Shown piece by piece: positions 33,222 through 44,490 of a stretch of DNA of 64,000 nucleotides. Every line of letters begins with the position of its first letter. Position 1 is the stretch's first letter. Below the pieces are notes generated by a model that saw nothing but the letters and a program-made list of their open reading frames with translations, searched no databases and had not been told where the DNA came from. Both the position numbers and the translations under genes were made by a program. This stretch comes from Lottia gigantea (taxonomy: Eukaryota; Mollusca; Gastropoda; Lottiidae), in the NCBI RefSeq assembly GCF_000327385.1, contig NW_008707828.1:3865-67864 (forward strand), read 5' to 3'.

Positions 33222-33425
33222 AACACGTCTGCTCTCTCCTTCAGGCCAGAAAAAATAAAGTTACTTCCACACTTGAAATTCTGGCCATTTTGAAATTTTG
33301 TTGATATAATACATTAAACAATAATGGCCAAAAGAACACGTCTGCCAAAAGATTCAGAATCATTTGTTTGAACGAGATAGAATAAATAAGTTACTTCAAA
33401 TTCTGGCCATTTTGTTGATGCCATC
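33222..33425. repeat. Tandem duplication, ~105-bp unit twice
   Basis: AACACGTCTGC, AATAAAGTTACTT and AAATTCTGGCCATTTT recur in the same order with ~105-bp spacing. Confidence 0.7.
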
Positions 33426-33499
33426 TGAGACATTTTATGGCAGAATACAATGTGCAATTCTGTTTTCAAGATTTTAGCCAAATTGTTATTAGAGATTTA

Positions 33500-33710
33500 T
33501 CAACCCGGTTTCCACTTGTCAGTGATGCAGATTGGAGGGACTAAATTAAAGATCCCTCGACAGTTGGAAATCGAAAAAAAGCAGGCTAATGCCACTACTC
33601 TGATAAAATTACCCTCATTGCGCGCGCACTGCATGGCGTTGCCCATCTTAATTAGCCCTTAAGGTGCAGAAAAATAGGAAGTAAAACTCCATTCATTTCA
33701 TTTCATTTGT
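33500..33710 (+). mobile_element. SINE-A, head-truncated
   Basis: CAACCCGGTTTCCACTTGTC, AAAGATCCCTCGACAGTTGG and GCAGAAAAATAGGAAGTAAA are present, ending in repeated CATTT. A short stretch between GATGCAG and AAAGATCCC is deleted compared with 44789. The 70-codon frame here is SINE sequence. Confidence 0.88.
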
Positions 33711-34040
33711 ATAATTCGGATTCTTTGCTACAGTACCTTTAATTGAGATGTCAGAATTCACCTGAAATCTATAAATTATACAGCAGAATTACTTTCATAC
33801 CAGATGGTTTCAAAAAAACTTTTTCTATAAAAAAATAATATAACAGACTAAAAATGTAATAAATTTGATAAAAACTGTTCTGAAAACATCTGTATTTAAG
33901 ATTTTGACATCTGGCATGCTCGGTAAGTACATAGGATAGTCTGGATGATAAAGTAACAACAGAAACAGAGGTGTAGACCTTTTTTCACTTCTAAATTAGA
34001 GAGCTATGTTGGCACTAAATTGGATCCCTTTGTGTTAGCT
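33711..34040. other. No feature recognised
   Basis: AT-rich; nothing I can support. Confidence 0.45.
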
Positions 34041-34044
34041 TATC

Positions 34045-34270
34045 GCTACACTATCAACAGGTAGGGCCTTAATCTCACCGTCAAAATATTAACCACAGGA
34101 TTTACCGAGACATAGTCTATTTAGCGTTGACGACAAGGAACCCCAATGACGTTTCTGTAGGGTTTGACATGAATTTCGTCCAATCTATGCCAAGAAACAA
34201 TAGCTCAAACCCGTTCCTTCGATGCAAAGATTGAGACGGAATGCCATACCAGTTTACGTTGGCTCAAGGT
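34045..34270 (-). repeat. Dispersed repeat R, copy 2 (inverted to copy 1)
   Basis: TTAATCTCACCGTCAAAATA through ACAATAGCTCAAACCCGTTC corresponds to the reverse complement of 31540-31705. Identity looks about two thirds by eye. Confidence 0.8.
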
Positions 34271-34592
34271 GTGGTTGTTTTCCTGGTTTCATCCTAGAAT
34301 CCAATGATATGATAGAATTCTCTGGTTGTTCAGTAAACTGACCTTGAGAGGCCTCAAAAACAAATTAACATTATTTAGCCATTTCTAAATATATTTCAAT
34401 GGTATGGTTTGGACATATTTTGGAAGCAAACTTTAATACAAGCCATGGTTATTGTCCACTAATTCTTGTAATTAAACCTGTCAACACCCCTCCCCCATTG
34501 GTACAGTCACTGGCTCCATGATAAACCTACCTATACCTAATTGACCAAAGCTTATTTCAGATATTTAAGCCAATTTCATTCCTTTCTTCATA

Positions 34593-34643
34593 ATAGCTCA
34601 CATACTGCAGAAATGTAGGATGTAAAACTCCATTCATTTGATA
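34593..34643 (+). mobile_element. SINE-A tail scrap
   Basis: AGCTCACATACTGCAGAAAT and AGGATGTAAAACTCCATTCA are the last ~50 bases of SINE-A. Confidence 0.75.
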
Positions 34644-34879
34644 TCATGACTGGCTAATTTGATCATCTCATCATCTGCATACAACATCGCTCCTCCTGTA
34701 AATATTGATATGAAAGTGAAAGGGAGATAAATAAACAGGCTATTAAAGAATATTTTACCTGGTATCAAAATTAGAGAGGAAAGGTCAGACCTGACAGGTG
34801 TATCAAATACCTTTTAATATACAACTATAACCTAATTACTATAATTATACCTCTAACCTAGTCTTACAGTGACTAAATT

Positions 34880-34995
34880 AATAGATGAATGAATGAATAG
34901 ATTAATATGTTTACAAGTTACAATTAATAAATGACAAATATATGAATGAACATAAGAATTAATGAATGAACAAATGAACGAATGGATATTACAAG
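34880..34995. repeat. Degenerate GAAT microsatellite
   Basis: Runs of GAATGAATGAAT at 34886 and again near 34940-34985 are interspersed with variants such as GAACGAATGG. Confidence 0.75.
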
Positions 34996-35039
34996 TTTGG
35001 TACAATTAGTAAATGAAAGATAGTGGACCACAGTCAAAT

Positions 35040-35290
35040 ACGCCCACCACGGCATGCGGTTGGTAAATATTCAAGATTTTGGGGCAAGGGCAATAACTTG
35101 ATCTTTGTTTTATGAATATGTATACACATACTGAATTTCATTTGATTCCATAAAAAAATCTAGTTTTTAGAGCGTTTACAAGCAAATGTTGCCGGACGGA
35201 CGGAGTGTTTACGAGCATTTGATGTTGATAGAAGCACGGACCGACGGACGGACAGAGGTGCCAACAATATATGTCCACATAGAGAGATGT
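35040..35290. repeat. T155-related repeat end with GACGGACGG tract
   Basis: CAAGGGCAATAACTTGATC and CACATACTGAATTTCATTTG resemble the T155 family. They are followed by GTTTACAAGCAAATGTTG, GGACGGACGGAG and ACCGACGGACGGAC, then CACATAGAGAGATGTGGGCG. Such tracts are common in repeats of bivalves and other lophotrochozoans (recollection only). Confidence 0.6.
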
Positions 35291-35644
35291 GGGCGTATAA
35301 AAATGAATGATTGAAAGGATTAACGAACTTTGTTCAAACCAGTCCCTATGGTAGTTGAGACAATTCAGCATTTCAAAAGCAGTTGATATAAATCACTATA
35401 TTTAGTAGATCAATAATTTAAAATACAGCTAATATTACAGTAATATTTAAACCAATTTAAATTACATCTTGAAAAAAAATTATCACGAAAAAAGCTTATT
35501 GATAATCTTTCATAGTGTTGACATTAGTTACAGAATAAAACACATATATTGATTGCTACGGTAACCATTTTGTGGAAATCCATAACCATTTTTTACAGTA
35601 CCAGTCTGATTCTTTTTTCCAATATAGTAGCACTATTAAGCAAA

Positions 35645-35910
35645 CAAATTGAAAGGAACAGTGGCTGCGCCAGTTGGGGTACAGGAAGCCTATTGTTTCC
35701 CTCACAAATTTAAAAATGTAATTTTTATACGTTTTTGCACCGAAATATGTGTCAGAATGCACAAAAATGTTATTTTTTGAAAAAAATTTTGAGAGAACCC
35801 TCAAAGACGCTCCATGAGAGGTTTGCGACTCTTACTTCTCAAGAGAGCTATCTCCCCATTGAGTCAGCCTGCCCCTTATTTGTTCCCAGGTGGCTGGTAC
35901 CGCAGGAAAG
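35645..35910 (+). mobile_element. Foldback F copy
   Basis: ATATGTGTCAGAATGCAC, GACGCTCCATGAGAGG, CATTGAGTCAGCCTGCCCCT and TGTTCCCAGGTGGCTGGTA follow the family order. A 115-codon frame (35735-36082) runs from here into the following minisatellite and is incidental. Confidence 0.7.
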
Positions 35911-35989
35911 GGATCAAGAAGGGAAGGGGGTAGAAAAATACATGTTTGAAAATTGTAGTTGGCAACCAAACATTGCATTGACTAACCTA

Positions 35990-36405
35990 AAGCCAGGCTC
36001 TGCCCTAAAACCAGGCTCTGCCTTAAAAATAGGATCTGAATTAAAACCAGACTCTGCCCTAAAACCAGGGCTCTGGCCTTAAACCAGACTCTGCCCTAAA
36101 ACCAGAGCTCTGTCCTTAAAACCAGGCTCTGGCCTAAAACCAGACTCTGCCCTAAAACCAGGCTCTGCCCTAAAACCAGAGCTCTGCTCTTAAAACCAGA
36201 GCTCTGCTCTTAAAACCCGGGCTCTGCCCTAAAACCAGGCTTTGCTCTTAAAACCAGTGCTCTGCCCTAAAACCAGGCTCTGCCCTTAAATCCAGGCTCT
36301 GCCCTAAAACCAGACTCTGCCCTAAAACCAGGTTCTGCCTTAAAACCAGGCCCTGCCCTAAAACCAGGCTCTCCAGGCTTTGCCCTAAAACCAGGCTCTG
36401 CCACA
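35990..36405. repeat. 18-bp minisatellite, about 22 units
   Basis: The unit CTAAAACCAGGCTCTGCC varies as ACTCTGCC, GAGCTCTG and TTAAAACC; the unit length alternates between 17 and 19, which breaks any long frame. Confidence 0.95.
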
Positions 36406-36679
36406 ATTGAAACTACTGGCGTGAAGTGGGTCTAAAGGACACAAATAATGGAGAAAATATTAAGACGACTTTTGTTTGTTTTATTTTGAGTCAATATTTG
36501 CTGTATGAAATGTCAATAAGAGAGAATTATCGATATTAACTGAATTAGGAATCGTAGCAGGAATCCTGATATTTAACATTTCATCTTTAAATCTAATCTG
36601 TGATTACTTTCAGGAGATTTTGTCAAGAGTTCCAATATGACATAGTTTGGAGGGTAGACTTGGACAGGACATTTATTAA

Positions 36680-36832
36680 AGGGATTGTAAAAAGGTTTTT
36701 TAATTTTTTATGTGTATTGGTAACACTGATAGCATAAATTTACACCATTCTATACTTCCTTCAGACGTCTGTGGTTCCAGCAATTCCACTAAAACTAAGT
36801 GTTTCACATCACTAAATGCAAAAAATATGTGC
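36680..36832 (+). mobile_element. MITE-D left arm
   Basis: After TTAA (36676-36679) it reads AGGGATTGTAAAAAGGTTTT, then CAGACGTCTGTGGTTCC and AAACTAAGTGTTTCACATCA, stopping near the centre of the foldback. Confidence 0.88.
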
Positions 36833-36839
36833 TTACATG

Positions 36840-37360
36840 ACATGCTTTGATGAGTTAAAATTTTTACCAGAAGGACAGGCTTTTGATAGTAAACTTGTTA
36901 AATTTCAATGTAAACTGAAAAATATAAGAAAACATACAAGATACGAATTGTAATTTTATTTTAATAAGATTGCTGCAGTGGACAGTACCTTGAGAAAAAA
37001 AAAATGGTTAAGCCTAACCAATTCAACCAATCATTTCATCAAAAGTCAAAAATGACCGATGACTGACTCAAATCAATGTCCTTCAGAAAAGTAAGAAATA
37101 GTGAGAATGACATGAAGTACTAGTATAATGACCAGTATAAGTACCGGTCAGTGATCAGATATTATATCAGATGTCTAGACACCACGGATTATCTTATCAA
37201 ATATAATGAAACCACACTTCATTTCCAATTCTAAAAGATCTGTTGGTAACATCACTAGACTGAAATGTAATGAAATCTTTTCAGGCTTCATCTTTTCCTG
37301 TTCTTGAGACAGTTTTCAGCCGTTTCGACCTGCTTTTGCATTAAAAATAGACAGAACTTA
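36840..37360. other. No feature recognised
   Basis: AT-rich; nothing I can support. Confidence 0.45.
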
Positions 37361-37364
37361 CTCC

Positions 37365-37680
37365 ACTAATTCATTTAATTCTTCCCATGTTAAAACACGA
37401 AATTCAACCTTCTACAACTTTTTCCAGAAATCTCGTTGAAAGGTTTCCAATATTTCGAATGAAAGTCTGACCAATCCTTAATGTCTCCTAAAAAATTCAA
37501 TATGTGATGACCATGAAAATTTTGAGCTACTAAAATTGAAAGTAGACTACTACCGGTTATACTCATCTGCTAGAGTTTGGCAGTTCACAAAACTTTGATT
37601 TTTTGAATTAGTCTTCTGTCTGTAGATCTCTCATCATCTCACCAAATTTTAAAGATAATGCATATTCAGACAACTTCTAA
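37365..37680 (+). repeat. Dispersed repeat J, copy 2
   Basis: CCCATGTTAAAACACGAAAT, CCAGAAATCTCGTTGAAAGG and CTCCTAAAAAATTCA match 4757-4906. CTCATCATCTCACCAAAT matches the later block near 5185. Confidence 0.8.
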
Positions 37681-37970
37681 TTAGCGACAGACGTCGGTGA
37701 TGAAGGGCAAATTGGAATAGAGATTAAGGAATTTTCCAAATCTGAAAGTTCAAATCCCAATACCCACAGTTTTTACAATATTCGGACAACTTCTAAATGG
37801 TGGCAGACGTCGGTGATGAAGGGCAAATTGGAGTAGAGATTTATGAATTTTCCAAATTTCAAAGTTCAAATCCCAATACTAGCTTTTATCATATTCAGAA
37901 AACTTCTATATGGCGGCAGACATCAGTGATGAAGGGCAAATTGGAGTAGAGATTATAATATTTTCTAATT
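37665..37970. repeat. ~118-bp tandem repeat, three units
   Basis: TGATGAAGGGCAAATTGGA recurs at about 37698, 37814 and 37930. Each is preceded by CAGAC(G/A)TC and followed by TAGAGATT and, in the first two, CAAATCCCAATAC. The array continues directly from repeat J. Confidence 0.88.
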
Positions 37971-38247
37971 ATAGATTGTCTATAGAGGCGGAAGATATGT
38001 GACAAGGACAAGATAATGATACTGATACATATATAGATCTTCTTGTCTTCAGAGTTCCGATTGATTGAAGACATGTTAGGTTGTCTATTAATTGATATCT
38101 GATGACATGAAACCTTGTAAACTCATACTAATTATTGAAGGTAACTTTATGGTCTCAAGTTTGTAACTACCGATTTCAATGGATTATTTTTCTGATTTAT
38201 TCTTATCCCCGTGTACACTAAAAAGCTTATCTGTTCTTAGAACAGTT

Positions 38248-38566
38248 GGGAGCCGCGATGGCTCAATCAGCTCAATAACCTGAAGATCCAGGGTTCAATC
38301 CCGGCATAGGTCGAGATAATACCTTCAGATTTTTTTAACCCCATTTCCCATTGTCAGTGATGCAGGTAAGAGGGGCTGACATGAAAAAACATCTAGTCGC
38401 TCGGATGGTCCCATGTGCTGCAGGTTGCGCACGTTTAAGATACCTTGACAAATCAAAAAAGAGCAGACTGATGCCGCTGTCCTGGTAAAATTTCCCTCAT
38501 TCCACCCTGCATGGCGTTGCCTGTCTTCATTAGTCCACATGGTGCATTCATTTCATTTGATTTCTC
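38248..38566 (+). mobile_element. SINE-A, head-to-tail copy with target-site duplication
   Basis: The element starts GGGAGCCGCGATGGCTC (A-box region), has the B box GGGTTCAATCC near 38291, the body CTTCAGATTTTTTTAACC through CCTGCATGGCGTTGCC, and a tail CATTTCATTTGATTTC. It is bounded by AGAACAGTT at 38239-38247 and again at 38567-38575: a 9-bp direct repeat of the target, as left by LINE-driven retroposition. The segment GCAGAAAAGTAGGATG before the tail is missing. Confidence 0.93.
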
Positions 38567-38829
38567 AGAACAGTTCCATGAAAGAAACGAATAAAAAATT
38601 AGAAGTGTTCAAGAACTGTTCTTGCGCATGCGTCCATAGTTTATGTGAGCAAACGATATGGCTGCCAGATGAATTTTTTTTGTCTTCATGCAGGTTGCTA
38701 GGTAGTCTATAATTACCACTTTTGTGAAGAGTTCCATTAAAATGTTTCTGAGCAGATCGTTTACATTAGAACAGAAAACACTTCTCGGAAAGCTTAAAAT
38801 TGTAGTAGTGTAAACGGTAAATATATCGT

Positions 38830-39133
38830 AATGTTATCGTGTCCAGGTGGAGACCAAAAACAAAACGTTTCGTAGCATCATTGTCATTTATTTTGTTGAT
38901 TTCTAATTTTCCACCATGTCCATATTCGTGTGAGGATCAATCAATTGAAAGGAAAATGATTCTGATGTTCTGTCTTGCAGACTATAAAACTATTGGAGAC
39001 AATTATCAAACTTGTTTGATATTAAAAAGCGTGTTCGCCAAGCAATGATCTTTATGTGTAAGCGTGGGCACACATGAGATTTTACTGTTGGCCACAAAAA
39101 TTGGCAACCAAGACTGTTTGTGTGCCCGCACCA
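38830..39133 (+). mobile_element. MITE-C copy
   Basis: CATTTATTTTGTTGATTTCT, CAATTGAAAGGAAAATGATT, CTGTCTTGCAGACTATAAAA and, at the right end, GGCAACCAAGACTGTTTGTG follow the family order. Confidence 0.75.
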
Positions 39134-39304
39134 AAAGGCTGATGTGAATTTATATAGATCTATGACCTAAATGGCTCTTCATTGTCTTTCAGCCTTGGAC
39201 ATTAAAAATTTATAACCCAGAAAATAACATAATAGTCATTTATTTTAGTATCTATTACTTATTTATTATTTAATCTTCACAGTTCAGGTTCATTCTAATA
39301 TTAA

Positions 39305-39609
39305 AGGGACAGTTGCCCCTTTCGGGGCAGTTGATTTGAGTCTTGAATATATGTAAATAGTTTTCAGAAGTACTAGAAATGTACGAAAATCCCCAAATTC
39401 CTTTAAAAATATCTCAAACTAGGAATTTTACTCTCTATTTTATATATGGCAGCGTTACAAGAAAAGATGAGACGAGGCGTCATTTTAACAATCAAACTTA
39501 TAATTCTGACAGTAGATTCGACAGTGAGCTGTGAACATTATTACTGATTGGCTTATCTAAAAAATTCATGTTTCTAAGACTAAGGCACCATTGGTCAAAA
39601 AATGTCCCT
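39305..39609 (+). mobile_element. MITE-B, both ends near TTAA
   Basis: TTAA (39301-39304) then AGGGACAGTTGCCCCTTTC; right end AAAAAATGTCCCT then TTAA (39610-39613). The right terminal inverted repeat has lost about ten bases. Confidence 0.92.
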
Positions 39610-39671
39610 TTAAATTGCAGGAACCATGCCAGTAGAAATGAGGTAAATTATATTGTTTAATTTTGACACAC

Positions 39672-40030
39672 AACTCTATGCAGTGTGCAATGACTGAAAT
39701 TCTGCTTTAAAATTTGTTCAAATGGTGTGCAATAAGTCTTAAAGCTCATACTTAACAGAATAAATAATTTGAAAAAAAAAAACACAAAAAAAAAATTTAT
39801 AAATTGATCTGGAAGCATGAAACCATTTCAAGATGAAAATTTCTCAGGCAACTCTATACAGTGCACAATGGAGGCTGTTTTTTTCTGTTTAAATTTGAAG
39901 TCTTAAACCTTGTACTAAACAGTATGAAATATTAGAAATATACCTCAAAAATTGAAAAATCTCCCACAAAAAAATATTTTATCAATTAATATGGAAGAAT
40001 AAAACCATTTCAAGATGAAAATCTGACATT
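39672..40030. repeat. ~185-bp tandem duplication
   Basis: AACTCTATGCAGTGTGCAAT and CCATTTCAAGATGAAAAT in unit 1 recur as AACTCTATACAGTGCACAAT and CCATTTCAAGATGAAAAT in unit 2. Poly-A stretches fall at the same place in both. Confidence 0.85.
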
Positions 40031-40423
40031 TTCCTGCATTTCCTTTACATACAGTCCACAAAGGTAATACATTAAGATGTAATGAAATTAGGTTAACTTG
40101 AGTTTGGAAAGTTAACAAGATAAATGCTAATAAGTCAAATTGGTGATAAGAATGATGGGTAAAAGGTTTTAGGCTCACCCCGCCTTTCACAAGCGATTAG
40201 ATAACCATTCCATTGAGGCGCCACATCTGTTACTGGTTACAAGTATAAGAAAACACACTCTAGATAATTGGGCGAACTGTGTAGATCATGGCAGCTTCAG
40301 CCAGATAAGAATGTACTTGGGTGATTGGTTAGGAATGCTTGGTTTGAATTGGTGAACACCTAAGTTGTTTTCTTTTTTAGCTTGGACTACATCTCAACAA
40401 TACAATTTTTTGGGGAGATTTAA

Positions 40424-40757
40424 AGGGACAGATTTGCCATTTTCAAGAGTTGATTTTAGTCTTGAATATATGTAGTCTTCAGAAGTACTAGAAGTGTACC
40501 AACATTGCATAATTCCTTCAAAAATATCTCAAACTAGGAATTTCTTTTCCTATTTCTATAGATGTCTTTTCTGTATATGACAGTGTCTTAAAAGATAACT
40601 TGTCTTTTCAAACATTCAAACGCAGATAATTCTGGACACACATGGATTTGAAAGCTCAAATTTGGACTGTGAGCTGTGAACACTATTACTGATGGACTAA
40701 ACACAATTTTTCTGAAACTAAGGTATGATGGGGCAATCAGATAGCAAACCTGTCCCT
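40424..40757 (+). mobile_element. MITE-B, complete
   Basis: 334 bp between TTAA (40420-40423) and TTAA (40758-40761). The left end is AGGGACAGATTTGCCATTTT; the right end AAACCTGTCCCT is shorter in its match. Confidence 0.92.
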
Positions 40758-40844
40758 TTAAGGTTTTATTTTAAGATTTTGCAATTAAAATTCAAAAGCA
40801 TATAAAAATCTGATCTCCTAAACTTTAACTAAAGGCTTGACAAA

Positions 40845-41075
40845 CACTAATATCTAAGAGTTAGTAATTCTTTATGGTACTAATACAACAACCTTGCCTA
40901 CATACACCTTTAATAAAAACTCCTTTAATAAACACTATTATTTAAGAGCAAGTAATGTTAGATTCTTTATGGGACTACCGGTAATACAACAACCTTGCCT
41001 ACATGCTCGGCATCATAAAACTCCTTTAATAAACACTATTATCTAAGAGCAACTGATGTCAGAATCTCTATGTAT
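40845..41075. repeat. ~115-bp tandem repeat, about 2.5 units
   Basis: CTCCTTTAATAAACACTATT and ATACAACAACCTTGCCTACA recur at ~115-bp spacing with moderate divergence. Confidence 0.85.
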
Positions 41076-41079
41076 TTGC

Positions 41080-41940
41080 ATTACAGTGTTTTATTGAAGC
41101 CATTCTTTATTCCACTCACTCGACTGTTTAACACCCTGTCTCGCTATATACCATCAATACAGACTGAAAACTGAGACCTGCTGACTACGACAGATAGAAA
41201 TTCAGTAAATGTAAACCAGAATTTTGTATGTTTATGTTTTAAAAGAGAAGACAGCGCCTGGGAATTCAGACAGTAAATGTGAGAGTTGATTCCTGATTTG
41301 TGGTCTAGCTTCGTATGTTCTTGCTGTAGTGTTAAATCCTAGCCCACTGTTTTGACCGTTCTCATTTCATTGAATGAACCAACCATACAGTTTTCTTACT
41401 AAGGAATGGAAAAGCTGTGAAAATAATTAAGTTGTTCGAATTTCTTCGCCCATTGAGGTAAGATTAATATGTTTCTTTCTGCCTCCTTTACTAAAGAGTT
41501 CTTACTTCTGCCAATTTGTTGAAAATTTGAAACATATGTCTATGATTAACCTAAGGGGATTTTAAATAATTTTGATAAGATTTTAATGGTTTTTACTCGA
41601 AATTTTATAATTTCTTAAGAATATAATTGACATAAATTGCCTGCAGGTTAAATAATTTCAAAATGTAATTTGGAACCATTTCAGAAATCAAAAATAAAAT
41701 TTCCTGCAAAGTTTTTTAAATATATGTATTTTGAAATTTATTTTTGATGATGAATTTTAAAGATTGAATATTTTAACATTTTGGAAATGCACCCAGAAGG
41801 TTTCCATTTATTTTTTTTTCCATGGAAAGAAATGAATTTAGAATTGGCTCTTAACATTTTCAAAATGGCATGTTTTCAATAGATTTAGAAATTAAGCATT
41901 ATTGAGGAAACTTTTCAAGACTAGAATTTCCCCTTCTTGA
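41080..41940. other. No feature recognised
   Basis: AT-rich; 41320-41350 has a weak likeness to repeat R (TAAATCCT, TTTTGACCGT) that I could not extend. Confidence 0.4.
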
Positions 41941-41945
41941 CTTAA

Positions 41946-42283
41946 AGGGACAGATGCGTCATTTTAAGGGAGTTGATTTGAGTCTTGAATATATGTAAAT
42001 AATCTCCAGAAGTACTAGATTTGTTCGAAAATTGCATTATTCCTTCAAAAATATCTCAAACTAGGAATTTCTTTTCCTATTTCTATAGATGTCTTTTCTA
42101 TATATATATGGCAGTGTCTCAAGAAAAGACGACTTGTCATTTGAAATCTCAAACGCAGATAATTCTGGACACACATGGATTTGAAAGCTCAAATTTTTTA
42201 TGGTAAGCTGTGAACACTATTACTGATTGGCTTGGCTAAAAAATTCCCATTTCTGTAACTAAGGTATGATTGGTCAAAAAATG
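41946..42283 (+). mobile_element. MITE-B, right terminus lost
   Basis: TTAA (41942-41945) then AGGGACAGATGCGTCATTTT, with the full interior, ending at GGTCAAAAAATG before unrelated sequence. Confidence 0.9.
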
Positions 42284-42574
42284 TAACGGTTCAGCAATTT
42301 GCCTAGTGGAAACACACGAAAGCTAGCTCAAAGCCGGCATTTTCCCTCAGTGGAAACACATTAATATTCTCAATGCATCTTTGTAATGTGATGAAGTCAG
42401 AGATTGCCATGTTAAATGATATTTTAGGTTAAAATAATATTGTGTATATTAATAACGAGGTGTATATTTAACAAGGTAGATATATATATGTAATATCAAT
42501 TACTAGTATATGTACCATTATTACTATCATTTGTTAACAGATACCAACAGAAGGATTCAAATTGTTCTTTAGGC

Positions 42575-43040
42575 AAGGCTTGAGCTAAGTTTGTTGTTTG
42601 ACCTATGAGCTAAGAATGTGGCTTTGGTTAAAGCTAAATTTGTGTCTTGAGTTAGGTTTGTGGTTTGAGCTAAATTTATGGCTTGAACTAAGGTTTTGGC
42701 TTGTGCTAGGTTTGTGGCTTGAACTAATGCTGAGTTTGTGGCTCAAGCTAAATTTGTCGCTTGAAGCTAAGTTTGTGGTTTGAGCTAAAGCATAGTTTGT
42801 GGCTTGAAGCTAAGTTTGTGGTTTGAGCTAAAGCATAGTTTGAGGCTTGAAGCTAAGTTTGTGGTTTGAGCTAAAGCATAGTTTGTGGCTTGAAGCTAAG
42901 TTTGTGGTTTGAGCTAAAGCATAGTTTGAGGCTTGAAGTTAAGTTTGTGGCTTGAGCTAAAGCATAGTTTGAGGCTTGAAGCTAAGTTTGTGGCTTGAGC
43001 TAAAGCATAGTTTGTGGCTTGAAGCTAAGTTTATGGTTTG
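42575..43040. repeat. Minisatellite built on GTTTGTGGCTTGA, maturing into 43-bp units
   Basis: The 5' part (42575-42760) is a loose array of ~19-bp words such as AGCTAAGTTTGTGG. From about 42760 it becomes a regular 43-bp repeat, six units, joining AGCTAAGTTTGTGG, TTTGAGCTAAAGCATAG and TTTGTGGCTTGA. Confidence 0.94.
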
Positions 43041-43390
43041 ACTATATCAATACTGAATTATTTTATATTCTTCAATCGGGCAACTAAATTTAACTAGTAA
43101 AGTGTTGCCAGATTTGTAAGGAAGATTGTAAGTAAATATAGAAGGATGTTTCCATTTCAAACGAGAACAAGATTTTACAAAGCTAATAACATGGATTGTA
43201 GATTTGGTAATGAAATTAGATGGTAGAGGAACATCATAAAAACACACTCAGACGTCAAAAACCTGCAGCAGACGTCAATTCTAACTACATTAACATGGCT
43301 TTTATCTCAATGTTTACCTAATTATTCAAATCAGCCGAATCGAGCTTCTCAGCTCTTTTTCCCATTATGTTATAAAATTTTCAAGACAGA

Positions 43391-43692
43391 TTTTGGTCAG
43401 ATTCGAGTCTTGAATATATGTTAATAGTCTTTAGAAGTACTAGAAATTACGAATATCGCATAATTCCTTCAAAAATATCTTAAACTAGGAATTTCTTTTC
43501 CAATTTCTATAGATGTCTTTTTTATGTGTGGCAGTGTCACAGGCTGTTTAAATCTCAAAACGTGGATAATTCTGTACACACATGGATTTGAAGGCTCAAA
43601 TTTTGACATTGACATTGAGATTGGCTGAGCTAAAAAAATTCCCGATTCTGAGACTAAGGTATGATTGGTGAAAATATGGCCGACATGTCCCT
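43391..43692 (+). mobile_element. MITE-B, left terminus lost
   Basis: ATTCGAGTCTTGAATATATG opens the recognisable part. The right end is GGCCGACATGTCCCT then TTAA (43693-43696). Confidence 0.9.
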
Positions 43693-43849
43693 TTAAAAGT
43701 CATTTTATTTCATAACTGAATGAAATTTTGATAAGACAGAAATAGTGGAATAGCTCAGTCGGATTTTCATCTGTTTAAATTCTGAGGGTAACAAAAATTC
43801 TGATGCCTGTGTCAATGCTTCTGAGATGCGACCCAGTGTCCCTGCTCTA

Positions 43850-43911
43850 ATTGTACATTTAAAACCTGATCCTGATGAGGATCTTATATCTGAAACATCT
43901 TAAGTTTTGAA
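43850..43911 (+). ncRNA. Hammerhead-ribozyme-like motif
   Basis: CTGATGA (43872-43878) and GAAAC (43892-43896) are joined by 13 bases that can form a 4-bp stem II (G-U, G-C, A-U, U-A) with a CTTAT loop, the arrangement of a hammerhead core. The next bases are ATC where the active minimal forms of Penelope-like elements have GTC. Flanking TTTAAAAC and GTTTTGAA could pair 8 bp as outer stem I, but the inner stem I is not complementary. Probably a decayed copy, or chance. Confidence 0.35.
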
Positions 43912-44409
43912 GAATAAAGATACTCTATCAAAGTCCACAAGTTATCAATAACAATGAGGTAGACATGAAATGATATTAAGGCCATTTTGGGTCATGTAGG
44001 ATGGAAATGAAAGACAAAGAAAGGTACACTAGTAAAGAGTAAGCTATAAGCTAGTATGGAACCAACTTGCTTTAAAAGATCACACAAAAAATCTGCACCT
44101 GAAAGCCAAATCAAAAACATTTTGATGCAAAGGTTACATTTTTTAGCTGCAATTTTTAGGGCAAATTTTTTTCGCACTCTTCTGCAAGAAAATAGAGGTA
44201 TGAAAAGGTTACACAAATTCTTGATGTTTTCTGGTATCACTCAAGTTCTGACAGCTCATAATGTGTGTGTTTATACTTTAACTAAACATTGAAAACACAT
44301 ATCACACTTATCAGTTATAAATAGGTTTTAACATCTTCATTATATTCTATAGGACTTGCAAGTAAGTGCAACCATTTTAAATAGCATTAATATTATTTTC
44401 TCTATTATC

Positions 44410-44490
44410 TGTGATCCTACCCAGTGCCCAACAACGGTAGACCTACATGGTGCCCCACAACTGTGAACCTACCCAGTGTCCTACAACTGT
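44410..44490. repeat. Short tandem repeat, ~30-bp unit
   Basis: ACCCAGTGCCCAACAAC, TGGTGCCCCACAACTGTG and ACCCAGTGTCCTACAACTGT follow one another, then a truncated MITE-B begins. Confidence 0.75.

Noticed and set aside
35735-36082. 115-codon plus-strand frame with SALKPGSALK repeats
   Set aside because: The first half is foldback F and the second half is the 18-bp minisatellite, whose unit length varies and soon breaks the frame.
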